In this document: in pieces, positions 1-8,271 of the stretch | Layout: the number at the start of each line of letters is the position of its first letter | Numbering within the stretch: the first letter of the stretch is position 1 | Assembly (NCBI GenBank): GCA_029959295.1 | Contig: JASCOH010000004.1 | Span: 269,762-333,761 of the forward strand | Reading direction: 5' to 3' | Source: Flavobacteriaceae bacterium PS02334 | GTDB lineage: Bacteria; Bacteroidota; Bacteroidia; Flavobacteriales; Flavobacteriaceae | DNA: 64,000 nucleotides | The notes under the pieces: generated by a model | Database searches by the model: none | Seen by the model: the letters and a program-made list of their open reading frames with translations, nothing else | What the model was told of the DNA's origin: nothing | Translations under genes and position numbers: made by a program

Positions 1-56
1 AAAAGCGGGAAATAGCTTCTATCAAAAAAATAATTTTATGTGATTATGTGATGGCG

Positions 57-79
57 CCCCGTTCGTGGCAATGACGGGG
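57..79. repeat. GC-rich stem-loop after the 3-HAO gene
   Basis: A six-base stem (CCCCGT at 57-62, ACGGGG at 74-79) encloses an eleven-base loop just beyond the stop codon of the dioxygenase gene. It is far richer in GC than its surroundings. There is no clear T-tract on the minus strand, so it resembles a dispersed intergenic repeat more than a textbook terminator. Bases 1-56 hold nothing I can recognise. Confidence 0.4.
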
Positions 80-80
80 T

Positions 81-620
81 CTATCGTTTTAGTGAATATC
101 GCTTGTCAGTTTCCATTATTGTGCCGCATTTGTTGCATTGACGCAAGGCTTTTGAATTGTAAAAGTGCTGAAAATGCGGGAGAAAATCTTTTTCGATGTC
201 GTTTAGCTCAAAATAGACTTCGTGTAATTTGTGGTTGCAGTTGTCGCAGAACCATAAAAGTCCGTCGGTGTAGCCTTTTCCGGCGCGTTTTCTTTCGATT
301 ACCAATCCGATTGAACCTGCGGAACGAACTGGCGAATGCGGTGTTTTTGCGGGATGAAGATACATATCTCCGGCGTGAAGTTCCATTTCTTTTCGTTCTC
401 CATCTTCTTGGATAATTACTTTTATGGAGCCTTCGAGCTGGTAAAAAAGTTCTTCGGTTTCGTTGTAATGATAGTCTTTTCGGGCGTTTGGGCCTGCAAC
501 GATCATCACGATATAATCTTCAGAATTTACATATATATTTTTGTTTCCGACAGGCGGTTTTAAAAGGTGTCGGTTTTCATCAATCCATTTGTTTAGATTG
601 AAGGGTTTTGAAGTAGCCAT
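81..620 (-). CDS. 3-hydroxyanthranilate 3,4-dioxygenase
   Basis: This enzyme opens the ring of 3-hydroxyanthranilate to give the precursor of quinolinate, in kynurenine breakdown and NAD synthesis from tryptophan. The 179-residue cupin has the expected iron ligands H51, E57 and H95. It also has the second, rubredoxin-like site of bacterial enzymes, with CxxC pairs at C125/C128 and C162/C165. Length and ligand positions fit the bacterial family closely. The start is an ATG. The gene lies downstream of the secreted nuclease gene on the same strand, but a terminator separates them, so it is probably transcribed alone. No other kynurenine-pathway gene is in the window. The family assignment is firm. 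Confidence 0.93.
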   Translation of the reverse strand: MATSKPFNLNKWIDENRHLLKPPVGNKNIYVNSEDYIVMIVAGPNARKDYHYNETEELFYQLEGSIKVIIQEDGERKEMELHAGDMYLHPAKTPHSPVRSAGSIGLVIERKRAGKGYTDGLLWFCDNCNHKLHEVYFELNDIEKDFLPHFQHFYNSKALRQCNKCGTIMETDKRYSLKR

Positions 621-655
621 AATTTGAAATTTCCTATAAAATTACTAAAAATAAA

Positions 656-679
656 AAAGGCTAGCGAAAACTAGCCTTT
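656..679 (-). terminator. Terminator after the endonuclease gene
   Basis: The stem AAAGGCTAG (656-664) pairs with CTAGCCTTT (671-679) around a six-base loop. On the minus strand it is followed by a T-run, and it lies six bases beyond the stop codon of the endonuclease gene. Confidence 0.8.
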
Positions 680-684
680 AAAAT

Positions 685-1731
685 TTATTTTACTTCTTTG
701 ATCAGATAGAGATAAACTGGAAAGTGGTCACTGAATCCGACTTGTCCATTTGAATTTCTGAGCGGATATCCTTTATATTGTCCCGTTGTCTGCGTGAGGA
801 AAGGCTTGTTGTAAACGCCTGCTTTCCAAAAACGATATGATGTGTAATCTTTTCTGATTAATGGTTCAGAAAGGATCATTTGGTCGAACAAGTCCCAAGC
901 GTCGCGGTAAGCCAACGTTCCGATGCCTTTGTTAGACATTTCTTCCATTGGATTGTACATTCCGAATTGTTTTGTGTCTTCTTTTTTGGCTTTTGCTTGA
1001 AGTTCAACTTTTACGCTATTATTTAAAGGTCCGTCGTTCAAATCTCCCATTGTGATGATTTTTGCGTTTGGATTGATTTTATATAAAGAGTCGATGATTC
1101 TTCTGTTCAATCGTCCCGCAGCTTCACGGTTTGGACTTGATTTTTTCTCGCCTCCTGAACGTGATGGCCAGTGGTTAACGATGAAGTGCATTTCTTCTCC
1201 ATCTAACATTCCAGTAACTAATAATTGATCACGAGTGTAGATTCTTTTGGTTTTATCACTTTGGTCGTAAATAATTAAAGGTACATTAATATAGCTTGTC
1301 GGCTTGAAATGTTTCTTTTGATAAAGCAGTGCTACGTCAATTCCTCTTTTATCAGGAGAATCAAAATGTACGATTCCATAATCTTTATTAATTATAAGCG
1401 GTTGCTTGATCAAGTCTTCCAGCACACCACGATTTTCAATCTCAGAAGCACCCATAACTACAGGTCCTTCTTTTTGCTGATCGCTTGTTCCTAACTCATT
1501 AATTACCCTGCTTAAATTTTGGAGTTTTTTCTTGTATTTCTCTGACGTCCAGTTTTGAGTACCCGTTGGCGTGTATTCCTCATCGATCACATCTGGGTTG
1601 TTGATCGTGTCAAATAAGTTTTCTAAATTGTAAAATGCGATGGTTTGCACTTTGAATTTTTTATCCTGCGCTTTCGCAATATTCATTGAAGATAATACAA
1701 CGAAAAGGGCAATAAAATTTTTAATTCTCAT
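685..1731 (-). CDS. Secreted endonuclease/exonuclease/phosphatase family protein
   Basis: This is a DNase-I-fold phosphohydrolase of 348 residues with an N-terminal signal peptide ending near 'AKAQ', so it acts outside the cytoplasm. The family signatures are in order: FYNLENLFD near residue 35, the metal-binding glutamate in GASEIEN, the catalytic histidine in VNHWPS, GDLND, and the C-terminal GFSDHFP. The substrate cannot be read from sequence; DNA, RNA or phosphoesters are all possible. The gene is divergent from a TonB receptor operon across a 138-base gap with a promoter motif on each strand. This suggests shared use, for example breaking down a phosphorylated polymer before uptake, but that is inference. 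Confidence 0.85.
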   Translation of the reverse strand: MRIKNFIALFVVLSSMNIAKAQDKKFKVQTIAFYNLENLFDTINNPDVIDEEYTPTGTQNWTSEKYKKKLQNLSRVINELGTSDQQKEGPVVMGASEIENRGVLEDLIKQPLIINKDYGIVHFDSPDKRGIDVALLYQKKHFKPTSYINVPLIIYDQSDKTKRIYTRDQLLVTGMLDGEEMHFIVNHWPSRSGGEKKSSPNREAAGRLNRRIIDSLYKINPNAKIITMGDLNDGPLNNSVKVELQAKAKKEDTKQFGMYNPMEEMSNKGIGTLAYRDAWDLFDQMILSEPLIRKDYTSYRFWKAGVYNKPFLTQTTGQYKGYPLRNSNGQVGFSDHFPVYLYLIKEVK

Positions 1732-1776
1732 AAATCATATATTAATTTAATGTCAAGTTTAACATAAACTTAGGAG

Positions 1777-1784
1777 CAAAAGTA
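1777..1784 (-). promoter_or_regulatory. Promoter -7 element for the endonuclease gene
   Basis: The minus strand reads TACTTTTG, an exact match to the Bacteroidota -7 consensus TAnnTTTG, 46 bases before the ATG. I see no clear TTTG -33 box at the usual distance. Confidence 0.5.
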
Positions 1785-1804
1785 AATAATTTAATTAAAT
1801 AATA

Positions 1805-1812
1805 TACCTTTG
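1805..1812 (+). promoter_or_regulatory. Promoter -7 element for the TonB receptor operon
   Basis: TACCTTTG matches the Bacteroidota -7 consensus and lies 57 bases before the receptor ATG. It sits 20 bases from the opposite-facing element of the nuclease gene, so polymerase binding at the two divergent promoters would probably interfere. Confidence 0.5.
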
Positions 1813-1869
1813 CAGGCTGTTAAGAAATAATTAACTTAATAGGGAAAGTGAATTAATCTAATTTTATTT

Positions 1870-4662
1870 ATGAAAAAACTTGTAATTAGTATTTTATTTG
1901 TGATGCAAGTCGTTTTTGCTTTTGCACAGCAAGGCACTTTAGTTAAAGGTAAAGTCGTTGATGCAAAAACACAAAAAGCGATGCAGAATGTTGTTGCAAC
2001 ATTGCAAAACACTACACAGACGGCATTGACAAATTCGGATGGTATTTTTGTCTTTCAGAGTGCTCCTGCGGGAAGCCATCTTTTAGAAATTAATAGCACG
2101 GGGTATGCTCGTCAAATTTTGTCGATTGAGGTTACTGAGGGTCAGCCATTAGACGTTGGCTTGGTTGTTTTAGAGGAAGATCAGACTCAAGAACAACAAT
2201 TAAGCCTTATTACTATCACTGAAAATGATTTAGGTGATGATAATAGCGGTTCAGAAAGCACGGCTGGATTACTTCAAGCTTCAAGAGATGCTTTTCAACA
2301 AGCTGCAGCATTTAATTGGGGGCAAGCTCGTTTTAGAATCAGAGGCTTGGACAATGAATATGGTACAACTATGATTAATGGTATTGTAATGAACAAACTT
2401 TATGATGGCCGCCCACAATGGAGTAACTGGGGAGGTTTGAATGACGCAACCAGAAATCAAGAATTCACAATGGGTTCTGCTCCATCTGATTATACATTTG
2501 GTGGAATTTTAGGAACTCAAGAAATCAATACAAGAGCTTCATATTATAGACCAGGAACAAGAATCTCATTCTCAGGTACAAATACAAACTATAGCTGGAG
2601 AACAATGGCTACTCATGCTTCAGGAATGAACAAAGACGGAATTGCTTATGTAATTTCAGCTTCAAGAAGATGGGCTGAAGAAGGATACTTTGACGGAACA
2701 GACTATAGCGCAAATTCATTTTTCGCAAGCGTTGAGAAAAAATTCAATGACAAACATAGTTTAAATTTCACAGCAATCTATGCACAAAACAGTAGAGGTA
2801 AAAACTCTCCAAATACTGCTGAAGTAACTTCAATTGCTGGAGAAAAATACAATTCTTACTGGGGATGGCAAGACGGAAAGAAAAGAAACTCAAGAGACAA
2901 AGATGTTGAAGAGCCAATTTTCATGTTAAGCCACTATTGGAAAATAAGTGATAAGACAAATCTAAATACGAATGTCTCTTATCAATTTGGAGAAATTGGA
3001 AATAGCAGAATTGACTATCAAAATGCTGACAATCCAGATCCGACTTATTATAGAAACCTTCCAAGCTTTTTTACATCAATGTATGACGGCGATATTTTCA
3101 CTGGAAACACTCCTGGAAACATTGCATCAGCAAAAACCGCAGAATTCCTTACTCAAAGACAAATTGACTGGAATGCAATGTATGATGCAAATAAAGGCAC
3201 AAGCAACGGAAGAAGTGCATATGTACTATACGAAGATAGATCTGATGATAAAACTTGGACAGCTAATACTATCTTAGGATCACAACTTTCTGACAACATT
3301 ATCCTTAATGCTGGTGCTACTTATAGAAGATTAGAATCTCATAATTTCCAAAATCTTCTTGACCTTTTAGGTGGCCAGTTTTTTGAAGATGTTGACAATT
3401 TTTACCCTGGAAGCCGTGGACAAGCAGATTTAAACAATCCCGACAGACGTGTTGTAGTTGGTGATACTTATGGCTATAACTATAAATTATTAGCTAATAC
3501 AATTGATGCTTTCACTCAGTTCAAATTTACTTACGAGAAATTTGACTTCTATGTAGCACAATCTTTCTCTCGTTCTGAATACCAAAGAGATGGTCTTTAT
3601 AGAAATGGTCTCTATGCTAACAATTCATACGGAAAAAGTACTAAATATGATTTCGAAAACTTCGGATTCAAAGGAGGACTTACTTACAAACTTACAGGAA
3701 GACATTTATTCAGCTTCAATGCTGCTCATATGACGAAAGCGCCTTCGTTAAGAAATACTTTTCCTAATGCACGTTTAAATGACAATGTTGTAACTGATTT
3801 GCAAAGTGAAAACATTTCAAGTGTTGATGCTAGTTACGTAATTAGAACACCAAAATTGAAAGCTAGACTTACAGGTTTCTACTCATCCATTGAAAATGCT
3901 ACAGAAACATCATTCTTCTATGGAGAAGGAATCTTCGAAGGCGATTCTTCAAGCGACACAGATGCTTTTGTTGCAGAAACTGTAACAAATATCAGCAAAA
4001 GAAACATCGGTGTAGAGTTAGGTATTGAATACCAAATTACTCCTACAATTAAAGCTACAGCTACAGGAAATTATGGACAATATACTTATTCAAACAATCC
4101 TAATGTAAGCATTAATAATGATGCAGCTGCGACACTTACAAATACAAATCCTGTTGTTGATTTTGGAAAATCTAGCTTAAAAGATTACAGAGTTGCAGGA
4201 ACACCTCAACAAGCTTACTCTGTAGGTTTAGAATATAGAGATCCTCATTTCTGGTGGATTGGTGCAAATGCAAATTATCTTGCTGACAATTATATGGATG
4301 TTTCAGCTTTGCTTAGAACAAATAATTTCTTTGAAGATCCAACAACAAACGGACTTTCCTTTGAAAATATTGACGAAGCAAATGCAAGAAAATTACTTAA
4401 GCAGGAACGTTTTAAAGATTTTTACTTAATTAATTTAACTGGAGGGAAATCTTGGAGAATTGATGGAAAAACTTTTGGATTCTTTGCTTCTATCAACAAT
4501 GTCTTCGACCAAAGTTATAAAACTGGTGGTTTCGAACAATCTAGAAATGCTAATTACTTACAATTAGACAGAGATGTTTCTAGTGGAACTCCTTCTTTTG
4601 GTCCTAAATATTTTTATGGCTACGGAAGAACTTATTTCGTGAATCTTTACATCAACTTTTAA
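1870..4662 (+). CDS. TonB-dependent outer-membrane receptor with carboxypeptidase-regulatory-like domain
   Basis: This 930-residue protein should import a bound ligand across the outer membrane using TonB energy. It has a signal peptide (about 1-19) and a CarboxypepD_reg-like beta-sandwich (about 22-108). A plug follows (about 115-230, including RFRIRGLDNEYGT), then a long beta-barrel ending in the aromatic residue expected for outer-membrane insertion (YINF). It heads an operon with two surface lipoproteins, 10 and 22 bases apart. No SusD-like partner is present, so this is not a classic Sus pair. The ligand is unknown. The divergent secreted nuclease-like enzyme hints at a nucleic acid or other phosphorylated substrate. 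Confidence 0.9.
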   Translation: MKKLVISILFVMQVVFAFAQQGTLVKGKVVDAKTQKAMQNVVATLQNTTQTALTNSDGIFVFQSAPAGSHLLEINSTGYARQILSIEVTEGQPLDVGLVVLEEDQTQEQQLSLITITENDLGDDNSGSESTAGLLQASRDAFQQAAAFNWGQARFRIRGLDNEYGTTMINGIVMNKLYDGRPQWSNWGGLNDATRNQEFTMGSAPSDYTFGGILGTQEINTRASYYRPGTRISFSGTNTNYSWRTMATHASGMNKDGIAYVISASRRWAEEGYFDGTDYSANSFFASVEKKFNDKHSLNFTAIYAQNSRGKNSPNTAEVTSIAGEKYNSYWGWQDGKKRNSRDKDVEEPIFMLSHYWKISDKTNLNTNVSYQFGEIGNSRIDYQNADNPDPTYYRNLPSFFTSMYDGDIFTGNTPGNIASAKTAEFLTQRQIDWNAMYDANKGTSNGRSAYVLYEDRSDDKTWTANTILGSQLSDNIILNAGATYRRLESHNFQNLLDLLGGQFFEDVDNFYPGSRGQADLNNPDRRVVVGDTYGYNYKLLANTIDAFTQFKFTYEKFDFYVAQSFSRSEYQRDGLYRNGLYANNSYGKSTKYDFENFGFKGGLTYKLTGRHLFSFNAAHMTKAPSLRNTFPNARLNDNVVTDLQSENISSVDASYVIRTPKLKARLTGFYSSIENATETSFFYGEGIFEGDSSSDTDAFVAETVTNISKRNIGVELGIEYQITPTIKATATGNYGQYTYSNNPNVSINNDAAATLTNTNPVVDFGKSSLKDYRVAGTPQQAYSVGLEYRDPHFWWIGANANYLADNYMDVSALLRTNNFFEDPTTNGLSFENIDEANARKLLKQERFKDFYLINLTGGKSWRIDGKTFGFFASINNVFDQSYKTGGFEQSRNANYLQLDRDVSSGTPSFGPKYFYGYGRTYFVNLYINF

Positions 4663-4672
4663 TTAAAACACT

Positions 4673-5278
4673 ATGAAAATGAATAAGATAAAATCTTTAT
4701 TATTTTTAGCTTTAACAGCTGGAATATTTACAAGTTGTGTAAAAGATGATGATTTTGAAGTCCCTTTCTTTCAAGGAACCATTTTGAGTCAAAAATTTGA
4801 AGATGCTGACGACAATACTGTTCTTGCAATTGACGGGTGGAAAAACATCAGCTCACAAGGAAGCACTGTTTGGAAAATTCAACGATTTGACAACAATGGT
4901 TATGCAGAATTCAACCCTTTTGGATCAACCGACGCTGTAAGCATTGGATGGCTAATTACCCCAACAATTTCTTTGACAGAAAACAACTCAAACAAATTAA
5001 CATTTCAAACTTCGCAAAGCTTTGTAACCTCAGCAGCTAACAAACTAGAAGTTTTAGCTTCTACTGATTTTGATGGCACAAACTTTGCAACTGCAACCTG
5101 GAAAACAATACCATTAAATATTACTTTTCCTTCAACTAATTTTGCATTCACTTCGTCAGGATCAATCGACCTTTCAGGATTCAGTGGCAATGTAAATATC
5201 GCATTTAAAGTTACTGGATCAGGAACAGATGCAAGTCTTGATGGTGCATACCAAATTGATAATGTTAGAGTTTATTAA
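4673..5278 (+). CDS. Choice-of-anchor J-like surface lipoprotein
   Basis: This 201-residue lipoprotein has a short hydrophobic leader and a lipobox ending in FTSC, followed by acidic residues (VKDDDFE), a composition compatible with surface export in this phylum. The rest is beta-rich. It contains segments typical of choice-of-anchor-J jelly-roll domains, such as WLITPTISL and the final GAYQIDNVRVY. It lies 10 bases after the TonB receptor and probably helps to bind the receptor's ligand. The second Met codon six bases in would serve equally well as start. The fold assignment is from pattern recognition and the function is inferred from position. Confidence 0.65.
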   Translation: MKMNKIKSLLFLALTAGIFTSCVKDDDFEVPFFQGTILSQKFEDADDNTVLAIDGWKNISSQGSTVWKIQRFDNNGYAEFNPFGSTDAVSIGWLITPTISLTENNSNKLTFQTSQSFVTSAANKLEVLASTDFDGTNFATATWKTIPLNITFPSTNFAFTSSGSIDLSGFSGNVNIAFKVTGSGTDASLDGAYQIDNVRVY

Positions 5279-5300
5279 TTAAATTGCTAAAAGAAAAAAC

Positions 5301-6683
5301 ATGAAAATAAATTTTTTAAAACCAATTGCAATTATCACTCTTTTTGCTGGAGCTTTATCGAGCTGTGCAAATGATGATAATTATGGAACACCAGAATCAA
5401 TCTGTGTGGAGTCAGGTTTAACTGCAAATAAGACAGTTCAGCAAATCAATACTGCAGCAACAGCAACCGTTGTACAATATACAGCTGATGATGTAATTGA
5501 AGCGTATGTTACTTCAAGTGACGAAAGAGGAAGCTTTTTCAAAACAGTTTCTTTCCAGACTTTGCCTACAGACGGATCTGCTCCGCTAGGTTTTAGCGTT
5601 TCTATTGACGATACTTCGTTATTTGGAAAACAATATTATCCTGGTAAAAAAGTATTTATAAAGATGAAAGATCTTTATTTTACAAAGAAAAATGATGGTT
5701 TACTAATCGGCGCTCTATATCAAGGTGCAGTCGGAAGAATTGCACAATCTGAATATGCAAAATTTGTTGTTCCTTCATGTACAGAAGTTAGCGAAGACGA
5801 ACTAGTAAGAGAACTTACAGTTACTCAAGCAAAAAATAATGCAAACATCAATACTTTGATTGAAATCAAAGATGTTCAATTTAAAGACGACGTAGTTGGA
5901 AAAACTTATTATGATGCAGCATCAGATCTTGGTGGAGCAACAAATAGAATCCTTGTTGATAAATTTGGAAAAGAAGTTATCTTTAGAACAAGCAGTTTTG
6001 CTAATTTCTCAGGTAATGTAATCCCTGCAAATAGTGGAACAGTAAGAGGTATTATGACAAAATTTGGAAGTGATTTTCAATTTGTTGGTAGATTTGAAAC
6101 TGATATCAAATTAACACAACCAAGACTGACGCAACAAGAACCAGAAGAACCGGGGCAACCTAGTCCAACAGCAGCATTTGCTTTTCCAGGTGGAAATTTT
6201 GAAAACTTCACTACATTTACAACAGGTGTTACTAGTTTTGGATTGAAACCTTATGCAACTCAAAGCGCTGGAACAGGAAGAGACGCAAGTGCTGCACTTC
6301 GCATTTTCACTCCTGCAGCTACTGCAAATGACTATGTGTTCACAACTTACGCTTACTCAGGTTTACCAGCAAATTATTCAAAAATTCAATTTTACGTAAA
6401 AGGAACTTCTTCAAAAAGCCTTTCGATTAATGTCTATAAAAACGATGGTACTTATTATACTTTCAACTTAGGAGACGTTAGTGCTAGTAAAATTATTTCA
6501 GTATCTACAAGCAATCAATACACTGGAACAATAAATACAAATGGTAACTGGGCATTAATTACTTTAGATTTAACAGGAATCACAGATTTGAATCGTACAA
6601 ACTTTGGCGGTAACTTCTTCGCTTTGAAAGTAGGGAGCGCTCAGCCATATGATTTATATTTAGACAATTTTACAATTGAATAA
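5301..6683 (+). CDS. DUF5689-type surface lipoprotein
   Basis: This is a 460-residue lipoprotein with a leader ending LSSC and then ANDDNYG. Residues about 40-270 resemble DUF5689, an OB-like surface domain seen next to TonB receptors in Bacteroidota. A proline/glutamate-rich linker (EPEEPGQPSP, near 280) leads to a C-terminal beta-sandwich of about 175 residues ending YDLYLDNFTIE, which looks like a carbohydrate-binding-type jelly roll. It is the last gene of the receptor operon, 22 bases after the preceding lipoprotein and just before a strong terminator. A ligand-capture role at the cell surface is likely. The ligand is unknown. Confidence 0.65.
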   Translation: MKINFLKPIAIITLFAGALSSCANDDNYGTPESICVESGLTANKTVQQINTAATATVVQYTADDVIEAYVTSSDERGSFFKTVSFQTLPTDGSAPLGFSVSIDDTSLFGKQYYPGKKVFIKMKDLYFTKKNDGLLIGALYQGAVGRIAQSEYAKFVVPSCTEVSEDELVRELTVTQAKNNANINTLIEIKDVQFKDDVVGKTYYDAASDLGGATNRILVDKFGKEVIFRTSSFANFSGNVIPANSGTVRGIMTKFGSDFQFVGRFETDIKLTQPRLTQQEPEEPGQPSPTAAFAFPGGNFENFTTFTTGVTSFGLKPYATQSAGTGRDASAALRIFTPAATANDYVFTTYAYSGLPANYSKIQFYVKGTSSKSLSINVYKNDGTYYTFNLGDVSASKIISVSTSNQYTGTINTNGNWALITLDLTGITDLNRTNFGGNFFALKVGSAQPYDLYLDNFTIE

Positions 6684-6702
6684 TCTGTAAAACACTAATA
6701 GC

Positions 6703-6737
6703 AAAAAAGGCTGAAGAAATAATCTTCAGCCTTTTTT
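6703..6737. terminator. Bidirectional terminator between the TonB operon and the cytochrome gene
   Basis: A perfect 15-base stem (6703-6717 and 6723-6737) has the core AGGCTGAAG and a five-base loop. A-runs and T-runs on both sides allow it to end transcription from either strand, which fits the convergent genes here. Confidence 0.9.
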
Positions 6738-6756
6738 ATTATAAAACAATTGAAAT

Positions 6757-7143
6757 TTATTTCAAATGACTATAAAAATAAGCCTCAACAGCTTTTAATT
6801 CCTCCTCAGAGAAAGTCTTCGTAATCGCAAAATTCGTCTTCATCACCGGGTACTGTTTAGGATCCAAAATCGGCTCGCTTTTCTCTTGGAGAAATAATTT
6901 TATGTCACCATTTTTCTGTTTATAAATAGAAGCAATTTCTTTGACGCTCGGACCAATTACTTTCTGTTCTGGTTTATGACAAGAATAGCACATTCCTTTT
7001 CCATCAAAAATTTCTTGGCCTAACTGCAATTGCTTTTCTTCCGAAGAAATTTCCTTTTCAGGATATAGCGATTCTTTTTTCTCCGCTCCTTTCTTACAAG
7101 AAATCAAAGACAAAACTGAAAGTGTAAAAAATATCTTTTTCAT
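6757..7143 (-). CDS. c-type cytochrome lipoprotein
   Basis: This small periplasmic electron carrier of 128 residues has a lipoprotein leader (LSLISC, C16). The single haem-c site CYSCH uses C52, C55 and H56, and M in YPVMKTNF is a likely axial ligand. It resembles class I cytochromes c. I start it at the ATG at 7143, because the longer frame begins with a TTG eight codons upstream and would spoil the leader. The next gene upstream on the same strand is hemB, 37 bases away, so the two may be cotranscribed. The redox partner is unknown. Confidence 0.82.
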   Translation of the reverse strand: MKKIFFTLSVLSLISCKKGAEKKESLYPEKEISSEEKQLQLGQEIFDGKGMCYSCHKPEQKVIGPSVKEIASIYKQKNGDIKLFLQEKSEPILDPKQYPVMKTNFAITKTFSEEELKAVEAYFYSHLK

Positions 7144-7180
7144 TTCTATATATAATAATTTCGGCAAATTTAAACTAAAA

Positions 7181-8173
7181 TTATCTATTCAAAATTACCG
7201 CCGCTTCCTTCGCAAAATATGTAGAAATGATATCAGCGCCAGCTCTTTTGATACAATGTAATTGCTCAATCATAATTTTGTCATGGTCTAACCAACCACG
7301 TTCAGCTGCAGCTTTTACCATAGCATATTCGCCAGAAACTTGGTACACAGAAACAGGAACATTCACTGCATTTTTAACCTCGCGAACAATATCCAAATAA
7401 GCAATTCCTGGTTTTACCATCACAATATCTGCGCCTTCTTCCACGTCGTGAAGTGCTTCGCGAATGGCTTCGATTCTATTCGCATAATCCATCTGATATG
7501 TTTTTTTATCCTTCGGAACTTCGTTCAAATCCACCGGAGCGCTATCCAAAGCCTCACGAAACGGGCCGTAAAATGAAGACGCATATTTTGCGCTGTAGCT
7601 CATGATTCCCACATTATGGTGCCCATTTTGTTCCAAAGCTTTTCGGATTGCCAAAACTCTTCCGTCCATCATATCACTTGGCGCTACGAAATCGGCACCT
7701 GCTTCTGCATGGCTCAAACTCATTAAAGTCAAAGCGTCAACAGTTGCGTCATTAATAATCTGCCCTTTTTCAATAATTCCGTCATGGCCGTAAATCGAAT
7801 ATGGATCGAGAGCAACGTCGGGCATCACAATCATACCCGGAATAGCATCTTTGATAGCGCGAATTGCGTCTTGCATCAGTCCGTTTTTGTTCCAAGCTTC
7901 TTTGCCCGTATTGTCTTTTAATTTGTCGTCAACTTTTACATAAATATTGACCGCTTTGATTCCCAAATTCCACAATTCTTTCACTTCTTTCACTGTCAAA
8001 TCTAAAGAACGACGGTAAATTCCCGGCATTGATGGGATTTCAACTTGAAAGTTTTTTCCCTCTGCAATAAACATCGGAAACATAAAATCGTTTGGTGTCA
8101 AATGCGTTTCACGAACCAAGCTTCTGATAGATTCATTGGTTCTTAAACGGCGATCTCTTTGTAATGGGAACAT
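7181..8173 (-). CDS. hemB: Delta-aminolevulinic acid dehydratase (porphobilinogen synthase)
   Basis: HemB condenses two 5-aminolevulinates to porphobilinogen. Counting from the ATG at 8173 (330 residues), the two active-site lysines are K196 (SYSAKYASSFYGPF) and K254 (VMVKPG). The metal-site segment reads DVALDPYSIYGHDG. It lacks the cysteines of zinc enzymes and fits the magnesium-type class. An in-frame start at 8215 exists, but those codons lie in an intergenic palindrome and precede the conserved MFPLQRDRRLR, so I reject it. This is the last hem gene of the minus-strand series. Confidence 0.95.
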   Translation of the reverse strand: MFPLQRDRRLRTNESIRSLVRETHLTPNDFMFPMFIAEGKNFQVEIPSMPGIYRRSLDLTVKEVKELWNLGIKAVNIYVKVDDKLKDNTGKEAWNKNGLMQDAIRAIKDAIPGMIVMPDVALDPYSIYGHDGIIEKGQIINDATVDALTLMSLSHAEAGADFVAPSDMMDGRVLAIRKALEQNGHHNVGIMSYSAKYASSFYGPFREALDSAPVDLNEVPKDKKTYQMDYANRIEAIREALHDVEEGADIVMVKPGIAYLDIVREVKNAVNVPVSVYQVSGEYAMVKAAAERGWLDHDKIMIEQLHCIKRAGADIISTYFAKEAAVILNR

Positions 8174-8191
8174 AATTATTTTTTGTTTTTG

Positions 8192-8261
8192 AACCATTAA
8201 GAAATTAAGTTTCATTAAAGAATTATCTCCAACCTTAATTTTTCTTAATCTCTTAATGGTT
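8192..8261. repeat. Intergenic palindrome, family A (AACCATTAAG type)
   Basis: AACCATTAAGAAATTAAG at 8192-8209 is matched at 17 of 18 positions by the reverse complement of 8244-8261, around a 34-base loop. It fills the space between hemF and hemB. A half copy with the same core lies at 12370-12387, before hemC. Confidence 0.75.
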
Positions 8262-8271
8262 TAAATTATTT

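Noticed and set aside
65-415. Open frame antisense to the 3-hydroxyanthranilate dioxygenase gene
   Set aside because: It lies wholly over a well-supported gene, its product is cysteine- and arginine-rich without a known pattern, and it has no promoter element.
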